Below are positions 25,863 through 35,181 of a stretch of 64,000 bases of DNA, one piece after another. The DNA lies in the NCBI RefSeq assembly GCF_016909015.1, contig NZ_JAFBFA010000007.1:1-64000 (forward strand), read 5' to 3'. Position numbers and translations under genes: made by a program. Position 1 is the first letter of the stretch, and the number at the start of each line of letters is the position of its first letter. Origin of the DNA: Gracilibacillus alcaliphilus. GTDB taxonomy: Bacteria > Bacillota > Bacilli > Bacillales > Amphibacillaceae. The notes beneath the pieces are model-generated. The model was given only the letters and a program-made list of their open reading frames with translations, had not been told where the DNA came from and ran no database searches.

Positions 25863-26690
25863 ATGAACAAAATCCGTTTCGCAAAATTATTTATCTATCT
25901 TGCGCTAATCCTGCTGGTAGTCATTTGTTTTATTCCTTTTTACATGATGGTTATTAATGCAACCAGAACTAACTCAGAGATATTACAAGGTTTTTCCTTA
26001 GTTCCCGGAACAGCTATCTTAGATAACTATACAACCTTAATCAGTTATATGGATGTCTGGCGTGGATTTTTAAACAGCTTGACTGTGGCGGTCTCTGTTA
26101 CGATATTAAATGCTTATTTCTCCGCATTAACTGCATTTGCTTTGGTGGTATATCACTTTAAATGGAAAAACGTGATCTTTGTCACCTTTATTGTGATGAT
26201 GATGGTTCCAGGTCAATTAGGGTTGATAGGGCTGTATGATTTAAGTGAAGCGCTTGGGATGTTGGACACCTATTGGCCATTAATTATTCCTGCTATTGCA
26301 GCGCCATTTACGGTATTTTTTTTCAGACAGTATCTCATTACCACGATGCCGATGTCTTTATTGGAGGCAGGGCGGATTGATGGAGCCTCAGAAATGCATA
26401 TGTTCCACCGTATCGTCATCCCCATATTAATGCCGGCGATTGCCACCATGGGAATATTTACGTTTATTGGTTCATGGAATAACTATATTACGCCATTGGT
26501 TATCCTGCGTTCGCCAGAATTATTTACCTTACCAGTGATGATGGGGGCACTGCGTGGATCACCAGTGGCGACAAACCTCGGGGCAATGTATCTAGGGATC
26601 GCTATTTCCGTTGTTCCCATTATGATCGCATTCTTATTCTTATCTAGATATATTATTAACAGTATTTCTGCCGGAGCAGTAAAAGGCTAA
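25863..26690 (+). CDS. Sugar ABC transporter permease (MalG-like)
   Basis: 275 residues, six membrane helices, EAA loop LEAGRIDGASEMHMFHRIVIPILMP near residues 170-194. It starts ten bases after the preceding permease stop and completes the importer, with the ATPase expected elsewhere in the genome. Confidence 0.9.
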   Translation: MNKIRFAKLFIYLALILLVVICFIPFYMMVINATRTNSEILQGFSLVPGTAILDNYTTLISYMDVWRGFLNSLTVAVSVTILNAYFSALTAFALVVYHFKWKNVIFVTFIVMMMVPGQLGLIGLYDLSEALGMLDTYWPLIIPAIAAPFTVFFFRQYLITTMPMSLLEAGRIDGASEMHMFHRIVIPILMPAIATMGIFTFIGSWNNYITPLVILRSPELFTLPVMMGALRGSPVATNLGAMYLGIAISVVPIMIAFLFLSRYIINSISAGAVKG

Positions 26691-26707
26691 TCAGGAAAGG
26701 AAGATGA

Positions 26708-28045
26708 ATGATGAAGAAATTCGACAAAGCTTTTACATTTGGTACAGCAACCTCTTCCTATCAAATTGAAGGAGGAGCAACAGAAGGCGGCAGAACGGAT
26801 TCGATTTGGGATACCTTTTCAGCAACCCCTGGAAAGGTATTTCAAGGAGATCATGGCGGAATTGCCTGTGATCATTACCATCGCTATAGGGAAGATGTCC
26901 AGATTATTAAAAAACTAGGAGTGGAAAGTTATCGTTTTTCCATGGCATGGCCGCGGATTTTTCCTGAAGAAGGTGTTTATAATCAAGAAGGCATGGCATT
27001 TTATAAGGCATTAATTCAGGAATTAAAAGCAAATGATATTAAGCCCGTTGTTACGATGTATCATTGGGATTTGCCGCAATGGGCACAAGACCAAGGCGGA
27101 TGGGCTTCACGAAAATCATTGAAGTGGTTTTCGGAATATGCACATAAGGTCTTCGAAGAACTGGATGGTTTAGTAGACAGCTGGATTACGCAGAATGAAC
27201 CATGGTGTGCGGCATTTCTTGGTTATCACCAAGGAGTTCATGCACCCGGCCATCGCAATATGGAAGAGGCTTTAAAAGCTGCTCATCATATTCTGTTATC
27301 ACATGGACAAACGGTGAAATTATTGAAGGAGACATTTCAGTCTGACACACCGATAGGTATTACCTTAAATTTAACTCCTTTCTATGCGGCAAGTGACAGC
27401 TATAATGATCAAATTGCAAAAAATAACGCCGATGGCTACACCAATCGCTGGTTTTTGGATCCTATTTTCCGAGGGAGCTATCCAAGTGATATGATCAATT
27501 TATTCTCAAAGTATGTCCATGACTTTTCTTTTGTACAACCCGGCGATTTAGAAACGATTTCTGTTCCATGCGACTTTTTTGGGATTAATTATTACAGCAG
27601 GGGGCTGGTAGAATTTAATGGAGCTCATGATTTTCTTCAGGCTGCCGCTTATTCAGATTATGAAAAGACAGAGATGCATTGGGATATATCGCCTAGTGAG
27701 TTCCAGGAGTTGATTCGCCGCTTGCGTCAAGAGTATACCGACTTACCAATTATTATTACAGAAAACGGTGCAGCTTATCCAGACCAGCTGACAGAGGATA
27801 AGCAGATTCATGATCCAGAAAGAACCAGTTATATTCAGAAACATTTACAAGCAATCGCCGAGCTCAATGAAGAAGGGATGAATATCTCCGGTTATTTTGT
27901 TTGGTCTTTATTTGATAATTTTGAATGGGCTTTCGGTTATGATAAACGCTTCGGAATTGTCTATGTGGATTTTGACACACAGGAACGCTTTATGAAAGAC
28001 AGTGCGCATTTTTATCGGAAAGTAGTCAGGGAGAGAGAGGTATGA
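26708..28045 (+). CDS. Glycoside hydrolase family 1 beta-glucosidase
   Basis: 445 residues of the GH1 TIM barrel, full length. N-terminal signature FTFGTATSSYQIEGG; acid/base Glu in TQNEPWC (about 164); nucleophile Glu in IIITENGA (about 352). YHWDLPQWAQDQGGW is typical of beta-glucosidases, and importing the sugar by ABC transporter rather than PTS favours a non-phosphorylated substrate. No signal peptide, so it acts in the cytoplasm on imported beta-glucosides or cello-oligosaccharides. The start could be either of two adjacent ATG codons. Confidence 0.9.
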   Translation: MMKKFDKAFTFGTATSSYQIEGGATEGGRTDSIWDTFSATPGKVFQGDHGGIACDHYHRYREDVQIIKKLGVESYRFSMAWPRIFPEEGVYNQEGMAFYKALIQELKANDIKPVVTMYHWDLPQWAQDQGGWASRKSLKWFSEYAHKVFEELDGLVDSWITQNEPWCAAFLGYHQGVHAPGHRNMEEALKAAHHILLSHGQTVKLLKETFQSDTPIGITLNLTPFYAASDSYNDQIAKNNADGYTNRWFLDPIFRGSYPSDMINLFSKYVHDFSFVQPGDLETISVPCDFFGINYYSRGLVEFNGAHDFLQAAAYSDYEKTEMHWDISPSEFQELIRRLRQEYTDLPIIITENGAAYPDQLTEDKQIHDPERTSYIQKHLQAIAELNEEGMNISGYFVWSLFDNFEWAFGYDKRFGIVYVDFDTQERFMKDSAHFYRKVVREREV

Positions 28046-28106
28046 TGGGCCGGAGATAACGGAATCAGATAAGCAACTTTCATCACATTATTCTATTTAC
28101 CCCACC

Positions 28107-28163
28107 TTGACAAGCGTTTATCCATGTATTATTGTTAACCTATAAATTTTATAAGTTAACAAT
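28107..28163 (+). promoter_or_regulatory. bioB promoter and BirA operator
   Basis: TTGACA at 28107-28112, then a 17-base spacer and TATTGT at 28130-28135 form a sigma-A-type promoter. ATTGTTAAC at 28131-28139 and GTTAACAAT at 28155-28163 form the long-spaced inverted repeat known for the biotin repressor BirA. It overlaps the -10, so biotin sufficiency should shut off the following biotin synthase gene. Confidence 0.85.
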
Positions 28164-28189
28164 AAAACAAAAAAAGGTAAGGTGTACTG

Positions 28190-29188
28190 ATGCTAGATTT
28201 TCAATCATTAGCAAACCATGTGCTGGAAGGTTATGAATTAACGGAAGAAGAGGGGGTGGCTATGTTAAATTGTCCAGATGAGGATGTTCTAACATTACTA
28301 CAAAGCGCTTACACAATTAGAAAACACTATTACGGCAATAAAGTAAAATTAAACATGATTATCAATACGAAATCAGGGGCTTGTTCAGAAAATTGTGGGT
28401 ATTGTTCCCAGTCTCGTGATGCCACAAGCCCTATCCAAACATATAAAATGATCGATAAAGCCTCAATTGTGAATGGAGCAGAGCGTGCCAGCCAAATGAA
28501 TGCTGGAACATACTGTATTGTTGCCAGCGGAAGAGGCCCTACAGAACGGGAATTGAACCATATTATCAGTGCTGTTCAAGAAATTAAAGAACAGTATCCT
28601 TTAAAGATTTGTGCCTGTCTCGGCATATTAAAACCTGGACAAGCAGAAAGGTTAAAGGAAGCAGGAGTAGACCGATATAATCATAATATTAATACGTCTG
28701 AGACACACCATTCTTACATTACTACCAGTCACAGTTATCAAGATCGTGTTCAAACAGTAAAGCGGGTAAAAGAGGCGAATATATCACCATGTTCCGGGGT
28801 GATTGTTGGAATGAAGGAAACCAAATCAGACGTGGTTCACATGGCATTTGCCTTAAAGGAATTACAGGCTGAATCGATACCTGTTAATTTTCTGCATGCC
28901 ATTGATGGCACGTTGCTAGAAGGAACAAATGAGTTAAATCCATTATATTGTCTGAAAGTATTGAGTCTATTTCGCTTTATTAATCCTAAGGCAGAGATCA
29001 GAGTTTCTGGAGGACGGGAAGTGAATTTAAGAAGTCTGCAGCCGCTTAGTTTATATCCAGCTAATTCTATCTTTATTGGAGATTATCTGACAACGGCAGG
29101 GCAAGAAGCCAATAATGATATTCAAATGCTGAAAGATCTAGGTTTCGAAATCGATTATGGTTATTCCAAAGTGCCTGTTAATGAATAA
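28190..29188 (+). CDS. bioB: Biotin synthase
   Basis: 332 residues, usual length. The radical-SAM cluster motif is Cys65-x3-Cys69-x2-Cys72 (SGACSENCGYCSQS). Family landmarks follow: YNHNINTSETHHSYITTSHSYQDR, GVIVGMKET, and the Arg-containing RVSGGREVNLRSLQ for the auxiliary [2Fe-2S] site. It inserts sulfur into dethiobiotin in the last step of biotin synthesis. No other bio genes adjoin, so it is a single-gene BirA unit. Promoter and operator lie just upstream and a terminator follows. Confidence 0.95.
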   Translation: MLDFQSLANHVLEGYELTEEEGVAMLNCPDEDVLTLLQSAYTIRKHYYGNKVKLNMIINTKSGACSENCGYCSQSRDATSPIQTYKMIDKASIVNGAERASQMNAGTYCIVASGRGPTERELNHIISAVQEIKEQYPLKICACLGILKPGQAERLKEAGVDRYNHNINTSETHHSYITTSHSYQDRVQTVKRVKEANISPCSGVIVGMKETKSDVVHMAFALKELQAESIPVNFLHAIDGTLLEGTNELNPLYCLKVLSLFRFINPKAEIRVSGGREVNLRSLQPLSLYPANSIFIGDYLTTAGQEANNDIQMLKDLGFEIDYGYSKVPVNE

Positions 29189-29292
29189 ATTAGGGAGGAT
29201 TTGGTATAAGGCAAACCAGAGAAACAAAGTGAGTCTGCTAACGTTAACCGCTTGGTCAAACAATTAACAGGCAGTTCTGCTATATAAAGCAG

Positions 29293-29331
29293 AAAGGACT
29301 GTTCAAAATAATTTATAGAATAGTCCTTTTT
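29293..29331 (+). terminator. Terminator downstream of bioB
   Basis: AAAGGACT at 29293-29300 pairs with AGTCCTTT at 29322-29329 (with TTC/GAA extending the stem inward), followed by TT. It may serve both strands, since the minus-strand UspA gene ends nearby. Confidence 0.75.
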
Positions 29332-29418
29332 GTTTATAAGCGGTTGATCAAAAATAGACTGCGCTACTCAGGAAAACTTTAGTCATCCTCTTTATTTGGT
29401 TCATTTGTGTGCCATCGA

Positions 29419-29838
29419 TTATTTCACGATAAGTGCAGGGCAGTGTACCCGTTTCATTACCTTATGACTAACACTGCCGATAACCATTTCTTGTAGTTTA
29501 TTTAACCCTCGACTTCCAATAATAACTAAATCTACCTGATTTTCATTTGCATATTTAATAATTTCAGGTCCGGGTATACCGTGCAGAATGGTGACTTTGT
29601 ACATAATACCCGCAGCGTTGATTACTTGCTCTGCATTCTGCACTTTTTTGCGCCGCTCTAACAGCAGAGCACTATTTGAACTAGCGTGTAAAACATCTGA
29701 TTTTGCTTTCTCAAAATCAGCCACATACACGATATCAATAAGTGTCTCATTGGACAGTCCAGCAATTTTTACAGCCTCTTTCGCAGCACGTACGGCATTT
29801 TCAGAACCATCAGCAGCAAGCAAAATATGTTTATACAT
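29419..29838 (-). CDS. Universal stress protein (UspA family)
   Basis: 139 residues from the ATG preceded by AAGGAGG; a longer reading runs into the SulP gene. N-terminal HILLAADGSENA and the ATP-binding loop GSRGLNKLQEMVIGSVSHKV near the C-terminus are the UspA nucleotide-binding features. It follows the SulP transporter gene by 13 bases, a common SulP-UspA pairing in Bacillales, and may regulate the transporter. Confidence 0.88.
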   Translation of the reverse strand: MYKHILLAADGSENAVRAAKEAVKIAGLSNETLIDIVYVADFEKAKSDVLHASSNSALLLERRKKVQNAEQVINAAGIMYKVTILHGIPGPEIIKYANENQVDLVIIGSRGLNKLQEMVIGSVSHKVMKRVHCPALIVK

Positions 29839-29851
29839 ATCATTTTCCTCC

Positions 29852-31285
29852 TTAATGTGATGACGACATACCATCTAATTGTTGAACAATTTTTTGACTT
29901 GGCCCATCCAGGCCGACAATCTCTACTTTAATACCTTTTTCCCTTAATAAATCCTTTGTTTTGGATAAAGCGGCTACCCCAGAATCATCCCAAATATGAC
30001 TATTGGAAAAGTCAATCGTAATGGTTTTCTCTTGAATATCTGCATTTTTAAAGTAGTTCACAAAACTATCGGCGGAAGCAAAAAATAATTGTCCCTCTAC
30101 CATATAATGCATGTCTTGTTTGATTATGTTCGTGGTTGAAATCTTGACAACAAAGAAAATAGCGCTTAAAAGCACACCTGCAAGCACCCCTTTAGATAAG
30201 TCGTGTGTCCATACCACTATCACGACAGTTGCTAACATGACAATCGCATCTGTGCGAGGGGCTTTTACTAAATATGTAAAGGAGCCCCAATCAAAAGTTC
30301 CAATACTAACCATAATCATAATACCAACTAGGACTGGCATTGGAATTTGGACAACGAGATTACCTAATACGAGAATTAAAAACATCAGGAACATACCGGC
30401 TACTAGTGTAGATAATCGACCCCGTCCGCCTGATTTCACATTAATGACAGATTGACCAATCATGGCACATCCAGCCATCCCTCCAAAAAAACCATTGATG
30501 AAATTGGCAATTCCCTGACCGCGTGCCTCTTTATTTTTGTCACTTTCCGTTGCCGTCATATCATCTACGATTTGTGATGTTAGTAAAGATTCTAGTAGTC
30601 CCACAATTGCGAGAGCTAAAGAATAAGGAAAAATAATTTTTAATGTTTCCAAACTAAATGGAACATTTGGAAGCAAGAATGATGGTAATGATTGCGAAAT
30701 ATTCCCTAAATCACCTATCGTGCGTAACTCTACGCCACTAAAAATAGCAATGGTTGTCAGAATAACAATCGCTATAAGAGGGGCTGGAATTACCTTTACA
30801 AAACGTGGTAAAGTATAGACAATAATCAAAGTAACTGCGACAAAGATGTAAGTCATGGTTGAAATCCCTAGAAAATGCGGCACTTGTGCCATGAAAATTA
30901 GAATAGCCAATGCATTAACAAAGCCTATCATGACGGCATTCGGAATAAATTTCATAATTTTGGCGACTTTACAAACGCCAAATACAATTTGAATAATCCC
31001 TGTTAAAATAGTAGCGGCTAACAAGTATTCCAGTCCATGATCTTTAACAAGTGGTACCATGAGTAAGGCCATGGCGCCGGTAGCGGCTGAAATCATACCA
31101 GGACGTCCGCCAACAAACGCAATAACCACGGCTATACAGAAAGAGGCATATAACCCTACCATAGGGTCTACACCAGCAATGATGGAAAAGGCAATGGCTT
31201 CAGGGATAAGAGCTAATGCGACAACAATTCCTGATAGAATATCTCCACGTACATTACCAAACCATTGTTGTTTTATTGTTTGCAT
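29852..31285 (-). CDS. SulP-family anion transporter with STAS domain
   Basis: 477 residues. About 11-12 helices, starting GDILSGIVVALALIPEAIAFSIIAG, the SulP signature, with a conserved FVGGRPGMISAATGAMALL. The C-terminal STAS domain (from about residue 385) contains TIDFSNSHIWDDSGVAAL. It transports sulfate, bicarbonate or another anion; the nearby carbonic anhydrase suggests but does not prove bicarbonate. AAAGGAG precedes the start. The UspA gene is cotranscribed. Confidence 0.88.
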   Translation of the reverse strand: MQTIKQQWFGNVRGDILSGIVVALALIPEAIAFSIIAGVDPMVGLYASFCIAVVIAFVGGRPGMISAATGAMALLMVPLVKDHGLEYLLAATILTGIIQIVFGVCKVAKIMKFIPNAVMIGFVNALAILIFMAQVPHFLGISTMTYIFVAVTLIIVYTLPRFVKVIPAPLIAIVILTTIAIFSGVELRTIGDLGNISQSLPSFLLPNVPFSLETLKIIFPYSLALAIVGLLESLLTSQIVDDMTATESDKNKEARGQGIANFINGFFGGMAGCAMIGQSVINVKSGGRGRLSTLVAGMFLMFLILVLGNLVVQIPMPVLVGIMIMVSIGTFDWGSFTYLVKAPRTDAIVMLATVVIVVWTHDLSKGVLAGVLLSAIFFVVKISTTNIIKQDMHYMVEGQLFFASADSFVNYFKNADIQEKTITIDFSNSHIWDDSGVAALSKTKDLLREKGIKVEIVGLDGPSQKIVQQLDGMSSSH

Positions 31286-31474
31286 GATAATCTCCTTTTC
31301 TCTCGGGGCAGTTAACCATTTCCCGCTTTAAGACTTTGAGATTCAAAGAGATATAAGTAGGGATCATGGATGCTAATACACCGATAAAACTCAATTTATT
31401 AAAATTCTTTGCTTATCATACCACTTAAATTCCTAAAAAGGAACCCTTTTGGGAATGTTAAAGGAGCGATACGG

Positions 31475-32023
31475 ATGATTTTTGGCTATAAACGCCCTAT
31501 TTACAACGATATATCTTGTGAAAAACAATTAACAATCAAACATGTGTTATTTGATAAAGTATATGAAGAAGCACATCATTTACCGAAAAAACGCGTTCAG
31601 TTAGAAGAATTATTAATACATTTAAATCAAGGTGATGAAATATTTGTAGAAAATTTCTTTATTCTTGCTGATTCTACACTACATCTCATGGAAATACTGA
31701 ACATTTGTGAAAAAGATGACGTCACCATTCATTTTATTAAGGAAGGTATGAACAGTCGTGATGTAATAGTTGCAACACTGCCAGAAATACTTCAGCATAT
31801 GATTGAATTTCAAGCAGATATCACCAAGCACTCCACGTTAATAGGAATGGAACGTGCAAAGGAAAAAGGGAAAGTAATCGGAAGACCCAGGAAAGCAGAT
31901 GAAAATGTAAAAAAAGCTATTTTAATGTATCATTCAGGGGATTATACGTTGAGAGATATTAAGATGGAAACAGGGATTAGTAAATCAACCTTGTATCGGT
32001 ATCTCGAAAGTGAGGATAATTAG
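31475..32023 (+). CDS. Resolvase-like protein lacking the catalytic serine, with C-terminal HTH
   Basis: 182 residues from the ATG after AAAGGAG. The fold order is that of a small serine recombinase: MIFGYKRPIYND at the N-terminus, KKRVQLEELLIHLNQGDEIFVENFF in the middle, the long E-helix with GMERAKEKGKVIGRPRKA, and a Hin-type HTH (YTLRDIKMETGISKSTLYRYL). The catalytic Ser of the usual YARVST motif is absent (YKRPIYN) and the DRLGRS motif is replaced by ILADST. It should bind DNA but not recombine it, so a regulatory role is likely. The divergent SulP/UspA operon is a possible target. Confidence 0.75.
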   Translation: MIFGYKRPIYNDISCEKQLTIKHVLFDKVYEEAHHLPKKRVQLEELLIHLNQGDEIFVENFFILADSTLHLMEILNICEKDDVTIHFIKEGMNSRDVIVATLPEILQHMIEFQADITKHSTLIGMERAKEKGKVIGRPRKADENVKKAILMYHSGDYTLRDIKMETGISKSTLYRYLESEDN

Positions 32024-32188
32024 TAATAGCTTGGACGATGATCTATCTCCATGTAAACGTCCATAAAAAGCTCGCTTTCAGAGATGGAGAGAGTTCAAAG
32101 AAGTATAGCTGCTAACACTTCGATAGGACTTGCTAGCCATCATTGGAGAGGAGTAAATTGCCCCCTGATGGCAGTCTCGATTGAAGTA

Positions 32189-32219
32189 AAAGAGGCTGCA
32201 GTTTTAAGACAGCCTCTTT
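32189..32219. terminator. Bidirectional terminator-like hairpin
   Basis: AAAGAGGCTG pairs perfectly with CAGCCTCTTT across an 11-base loop, three bases from the arsC stop codon on the minus strand and downstream of the resolvase-like gene on the plus strand. T and A runs within the stem allow function on both strands. Confidence 0.7.
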
Positions 32220-32222
32220 AAG

Positions 32223-32624
32223 TTATTTGCCAGTTTCACTAAATTGTTTGATTCTCTCGCCAATCTCATCTCTTACTCGTTGAAATTCTGTCCAGTCCTT
32301 ACCGGCAGGATCATCAAATCCCCAATGCTCTTTGACCACATGAGGTGGTAATACAGGGCAATTATGGTCAGCATCGCTGCATAGTGTAATGACTAAAGAA
32401 GCGCTACTTAAAATGTTGGGGTCTATTATATCTGACGTTTGATTAGAAATATCAATCCCGACTTCTTTCATAGCAGCAATGGCTTTTGGATTAACACCAT
32501 GCGTTTCAATACCAGCAGAGTAAACATCCCATTCATTATCTAAAATGTCTTTAGCCCAACCTTCCGCCATTTGGCTTCTGCAAGAGTTGCCTGTGCAAAT
32601 AAAATAAATAACTTTCTTTTCCAT
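32223..32624 (-). CDS. arsC: Arsenate reductase, thioredoxin-coupled
   Basis: 133 residues of the low-molecular-weight phosphatase fold. P-loop CTGNSCRS with nucleophile Cys10 and Cys15; the redox pair Cys82 and Cys89 (LCSDADHNC) defines the Bacillus/Staphylococcus type that is regenerated by thioredoxin. It reduces arsenate to arsenite for export by ArsB, encoded 18 bases upstream in the arsR-arsB-arsC operon. Confidence 0.95.
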   Translation of the reverse strand: MEKKVIYFICTGNSCRSQMAEGWAKDILDNEWDVYSAGIETHGVNPKAIAAMKEVGIDISNQTSDIIDPNILSSASLVITLCSDADHNCPVLPPHVVKEHWGFDDPAGKDWTEFQRVRDEIGERIKQFSETGK

Positions 32625-32642
32625 GTAAGATACCTCATTTCT

Positions 32643-33932
32643 TTAGAAGATTAATAATGTTAAATACAGTCCAATCAATGTAATAAATAACACAGGAATA
32701 GTGATCACAATGCCCGTTTTAAAATAAGTCCCCCAAGAAATTTTCATTCCTTTTTGAGATAAGACATGCAGCCATAAAAGTGTGGCAAGCGAACCGATTG
32801 GTGTGATCTTCGGACCTAAGTCAGAGCCGATAACATTGGCATAGATTAATCCTTCTTTTACCAGCCCAGTAACACTTGCTTGATCAATGGCAATGGCGTC
32901 AATTAATACCGTTGGCATATTATTCATAATCGATGACAAGAAGGCAGCAATAAATCCCATACCCATTATTCCTGCAAATAAACCATAACTGCCCAAAGAG
33001 GTCAGGGTAGCAGCCAAAAGTGAAGTAATCCCTGCATTTTTTAACCCAAATACAACCAGATACATACCAATTGAGAAAAAGACAATATTCCAAGGCGCGC
33101 CTGTTATAATCTGACGAGTGTGCACAGCAGCTGATTTTCTGGCTAATAATAAGAAGACGATCGCGATACTGCCGGCAATAAAAGAAACAGGAATAGCTAT
33201 AAATTCACTTGCTAAATAGCCAACAAGTAAAATTCCTAAAACAAACCATGAATAGGTAAAGAGCTTTGGGTCTTTTATTGCTTCTATAGGAGCTTTCAGT
33301 TGTTTATCATCAAAATGTTTCGGAATAGCTTTTCTAAAGTAGAGCCATAAAACAAAAATACTAGCTGCAAGTGAAAATATATTAGGTATGATCATCCGAG
33401 AAAGATATTCAAGAAATCCAATACCGAAATAGTCAGCTGATACGATATTCACAAGATTACTTACGATAAGAGGCAAAGATGTGGTATCAGCAATAAACCC
33501 GCTTGCTATAACAAATGGAAAGATAACTTTCTCTTCAAAATGCAGGTTTCGAACCATGGCCAGTACGATCGGGGTTAATATCAATGCCGCACCATCATTA
33601 GCAAAAAATGCTGCAACAATGGCGCCTAATAGTGAAATGTAGATAAACATTTTTACGCCGTTGCCTTTTGAGGCTACTACCATGTGTCTTGCAGACCATT
33701 CAAAGAATCCAATCTTATCTAAAATTAATGAAATCATAATGATTGCAACAAAAGTAAGAGTGGCATTCCATACAATACCTGTTACTTCTATCACATCAGA
33801 AAACGAGACAACTCCTGTCAGAATAGCAAGAATAGCCCCTGCTATAGCCGTTATACCAATGTCCAATCCCTTTGGCTGCCAAATAACAAAGGTAAGGGTG
33901 AGTAAAAAAATCAGGATGGCTAATATACTCAT
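32643..33932 (-). CDS. arsB: Arsenite efflux permease (ArsB family)
   Basis: 429 residues, about 12 helices, ion-transporter superfamily. Typical ArsB stretches are FEWSARHMV, FFANDGAALILTPIVLAMVRN, SNLVNIVSADYFGIGF and GSDLGPKITPIGSLATLLWL. It exports arsenite by membrane potential. The start codon overlaps the arsR stop by four bases. Confidence 0.93.
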   Translation of the reverse strand: MSILAILIFLLTLTFVIWQPKGLDIGITAIAGAILAILTGVVSFSDVIEVTGIVWNATLTFVAIIMISLILDKIGFFEWSARHMVVASKGNGVKMFIYISLLGAIVAAFFANDGAALILTPIVLAMVRNLHFEEKVIFPFVIASGFIADTTSLPLIVSNLVNIVSADYFGIGFLEYLSRMIIPNIFSLAASIFVLWLYFRKAIPKHFDDKQLKAPIEAIKDPKLFTYSWFVLGILLVGYLASEFIAIPVSFIAGSIAIVFLLLARKSAAVHTRQIITGAPWNIVFFSIGMYLVVFGLKNAGITSLLAATLTSLGSYGLFAGIMGMGFIAAFLSSIMNNMPTVLIDAIAIDQASVTGLVKEGLIYANVIGSDLGPKITPIGSLATLLWLHVLSQKGMKISWGTYFKTGIVITIPVLFITLIGLYLTLLIF

Positions 33933-34249
33933 GATTCACACGTGCCTTTTTGTATCTGTTCACAAATACACGGTGAATGGTTAGAGCCTAATAAAGAAAG
34001 CTGTCCTGTAACATCTGTGATCAGTGCATGATTTAGTCTATACATTGTTTTGGTACCATCCTTACGGGAAAGGACAAGCCTTTTTTCCACTAAAGATTTC
34101 ATATGATGGCTTAAAGTCGGCTGTGAAAAGGAAAAATGCTCTAGCAAATCATATGCACATAATTCACCGCAAGATAATAAATCTAGTATCTCTAAACGAC
34201 TTGGGTCAGCCATGATTTTTAATTTGCTGGATAATTCTTTATACGTCAT
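33929..34249 (-). CDS. arsR: ArsR-family repressor
   Basis: 106 residues; the ATG after AGGAGG is preferred over a longer upstream reading. Winged helix-turn-helix with ADPSRLEILDLLSCGELCAYDLLEHF and SQPTLSHHMKSL. The usual ELCVCDL metal site has only one of its two cysteines here (ELCAYDL), while the C-terminus carries CICEQIQKGTC. Arsenite may be held by those C-terminal cysteines, as in variant ArsR types. It represses its own operon from a palindrome inside the promoter. Confidence 0.9.
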   Translation of the reverse strand: MTYKELSSKLKIMADPSRLEILDLLSCGELCAYDLLEHFSFSQPTLSHHMKSLVEKRLVLSRKDGTKTMYRLNHALITDVTGQLSLLGSNHSPCICEQIQKGTCES

Positions 34250-34270
34250 CAAAATCCTCCTGTCTGATGA

Positions 34271-34304
34271 TATATAGATTATCATCTATATAGATAATTG
34301 TCTA
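34271..34304 (-). promoter_or_regulatory. arsR promoter with embedded operator
   Basis: On the minus strand TAGACA (34299-34304) and TAATCT (34276-34281) are separated by exactly 17 bases. A 22-bp inverted repeat with arms TATATAGAT and ATCTATATA (34271-34292) covers the -10 and part of the spacer, the usual place for an ArsR operator. Confidence 0.8.
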
Positions 34305-34380
34305 TGTTTTTATGAGAAGTTTGCTAGAAATCATAGGAACAACCGCTTAAAATGAAATGTAAAACTTTTGTATAACTAAC

Positions 34381-34418
34381 AAACGCCATCTACCGGTAAA
34401 GTACCGTTTGATGGCGTT
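34381..34418 (-). terminator. Terminator of the carbonic anhydrase gene
   Basis: AACGCCATC pairs with GATGGCGTT, with an inner CGGTA-AAG-TACCG hairpin. Read on the minus strand it follows the carbonic anhydrase stop and is trailed by TTGTT. Confidence 0.65.
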
Positions 34419-34452
34419 ATGATAAGCTTTAATGAGTAAAGCAACTTCCTCA

Positions 34453-35004
34453 CTATTCTCTTGTCACTACATCTAATTTTCCTGTGGCTGGATCAATAAT
34501 CAGCCCGTGAACTTTTACTTCTTTAGGGAGAAGCGGATGATTACGAATAATGCCAACACTTTGTTTTACAGAATCCTCAATTTTTTCAAAGCCATGAAAT
34601 TCTTTATGCAGATCAATACCTGCATGCTCGAGTGTATGTAACGTATCCTCTGGTATACCCCGATCAAGCATGGATTGCTGTAATTCTTCAGTATTTACGT
34701 TCGACATTCCGCAGCCGTAATGTCCAATCACTACAACTTCTTCTGCTTTTAAACTATATATAGCAACCAACAGACTTTTCATAATACTGTCAAATGGTTT
34801 CCGGATAATTGCTCCAGCATTTTTAACCATTTTTACATCGCCATTACGAATATTTAATGCTTTAGGGAGTAATTCTACTAATCGTGTATCCATGCAAGTA
34901 AAGATAACCATACGTTTATTTGGAAACTTATCAGTATGATAGGTTTCATATTCTTTGTCATCGACAAATTTTTGGTTAAAATCTAAAAGTTGATCTAAGT
35001 TCAT
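34453..35004 (-). CDS. Beta-class carbonic anhydrase
   Basis: 183 residues from the second ATG, chosen because the first lies against the AAGGAG site. Zinc ligands Cys37 (TCMDTR, with the Asp39-Arg41 dyad), His95 and Cys98 (GHYGCGM). It interconverts CO2 and bicarbonate. It stands alone between the ars operon and a PadR-chrA pair; a functional link with the nearby SulP transporter is possible. Confidence 0.92.
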   Translation of the reverse strand: MNLDQLLDFNQKFVDDKEYETYHTDKFPNKRMVIFTCMDTRLVELLPKALNIRNGDVKMVKNAGAIIRKPFDSIMKSLLVAIYSLKAEEVVVIGHYGCGMSNVNTEELQQSMLDRGIPEDTLHTLEHAGIDLHKEFHGFEKIEDSVKQSVGIIRNHPLLPKEVKVHGLIIDPATGKLDVVTRE

Positions 35005-35159
35005 TTTTTTCATCTCCTTCGATAAAAATATAACATGAAATTTAAAATATGAAAATAAATTAGGCAGAATATTTCATGAATATCCCCCTTTTTGTAAAAC
35101 ATATGTAAAATATTTTCGATATGAATTGAAAACGTTATTTATTCATGATAAATTAATAA

Positions 35160-35181
35160 CGAAATTCGATATCGGAATTCG
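35160..35181. promoter_or_regulatory. Probable PadR operator
   Basis: A 22-bp imperfect palindrome centred on GATATC (18 of 22 positions symmetric), containing TTCGATATCG and two direct copies of AATTCGAT. It lies upstream of the PadR-chrA genes, fitting an autoregulatory site. Confidence 0.55.
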
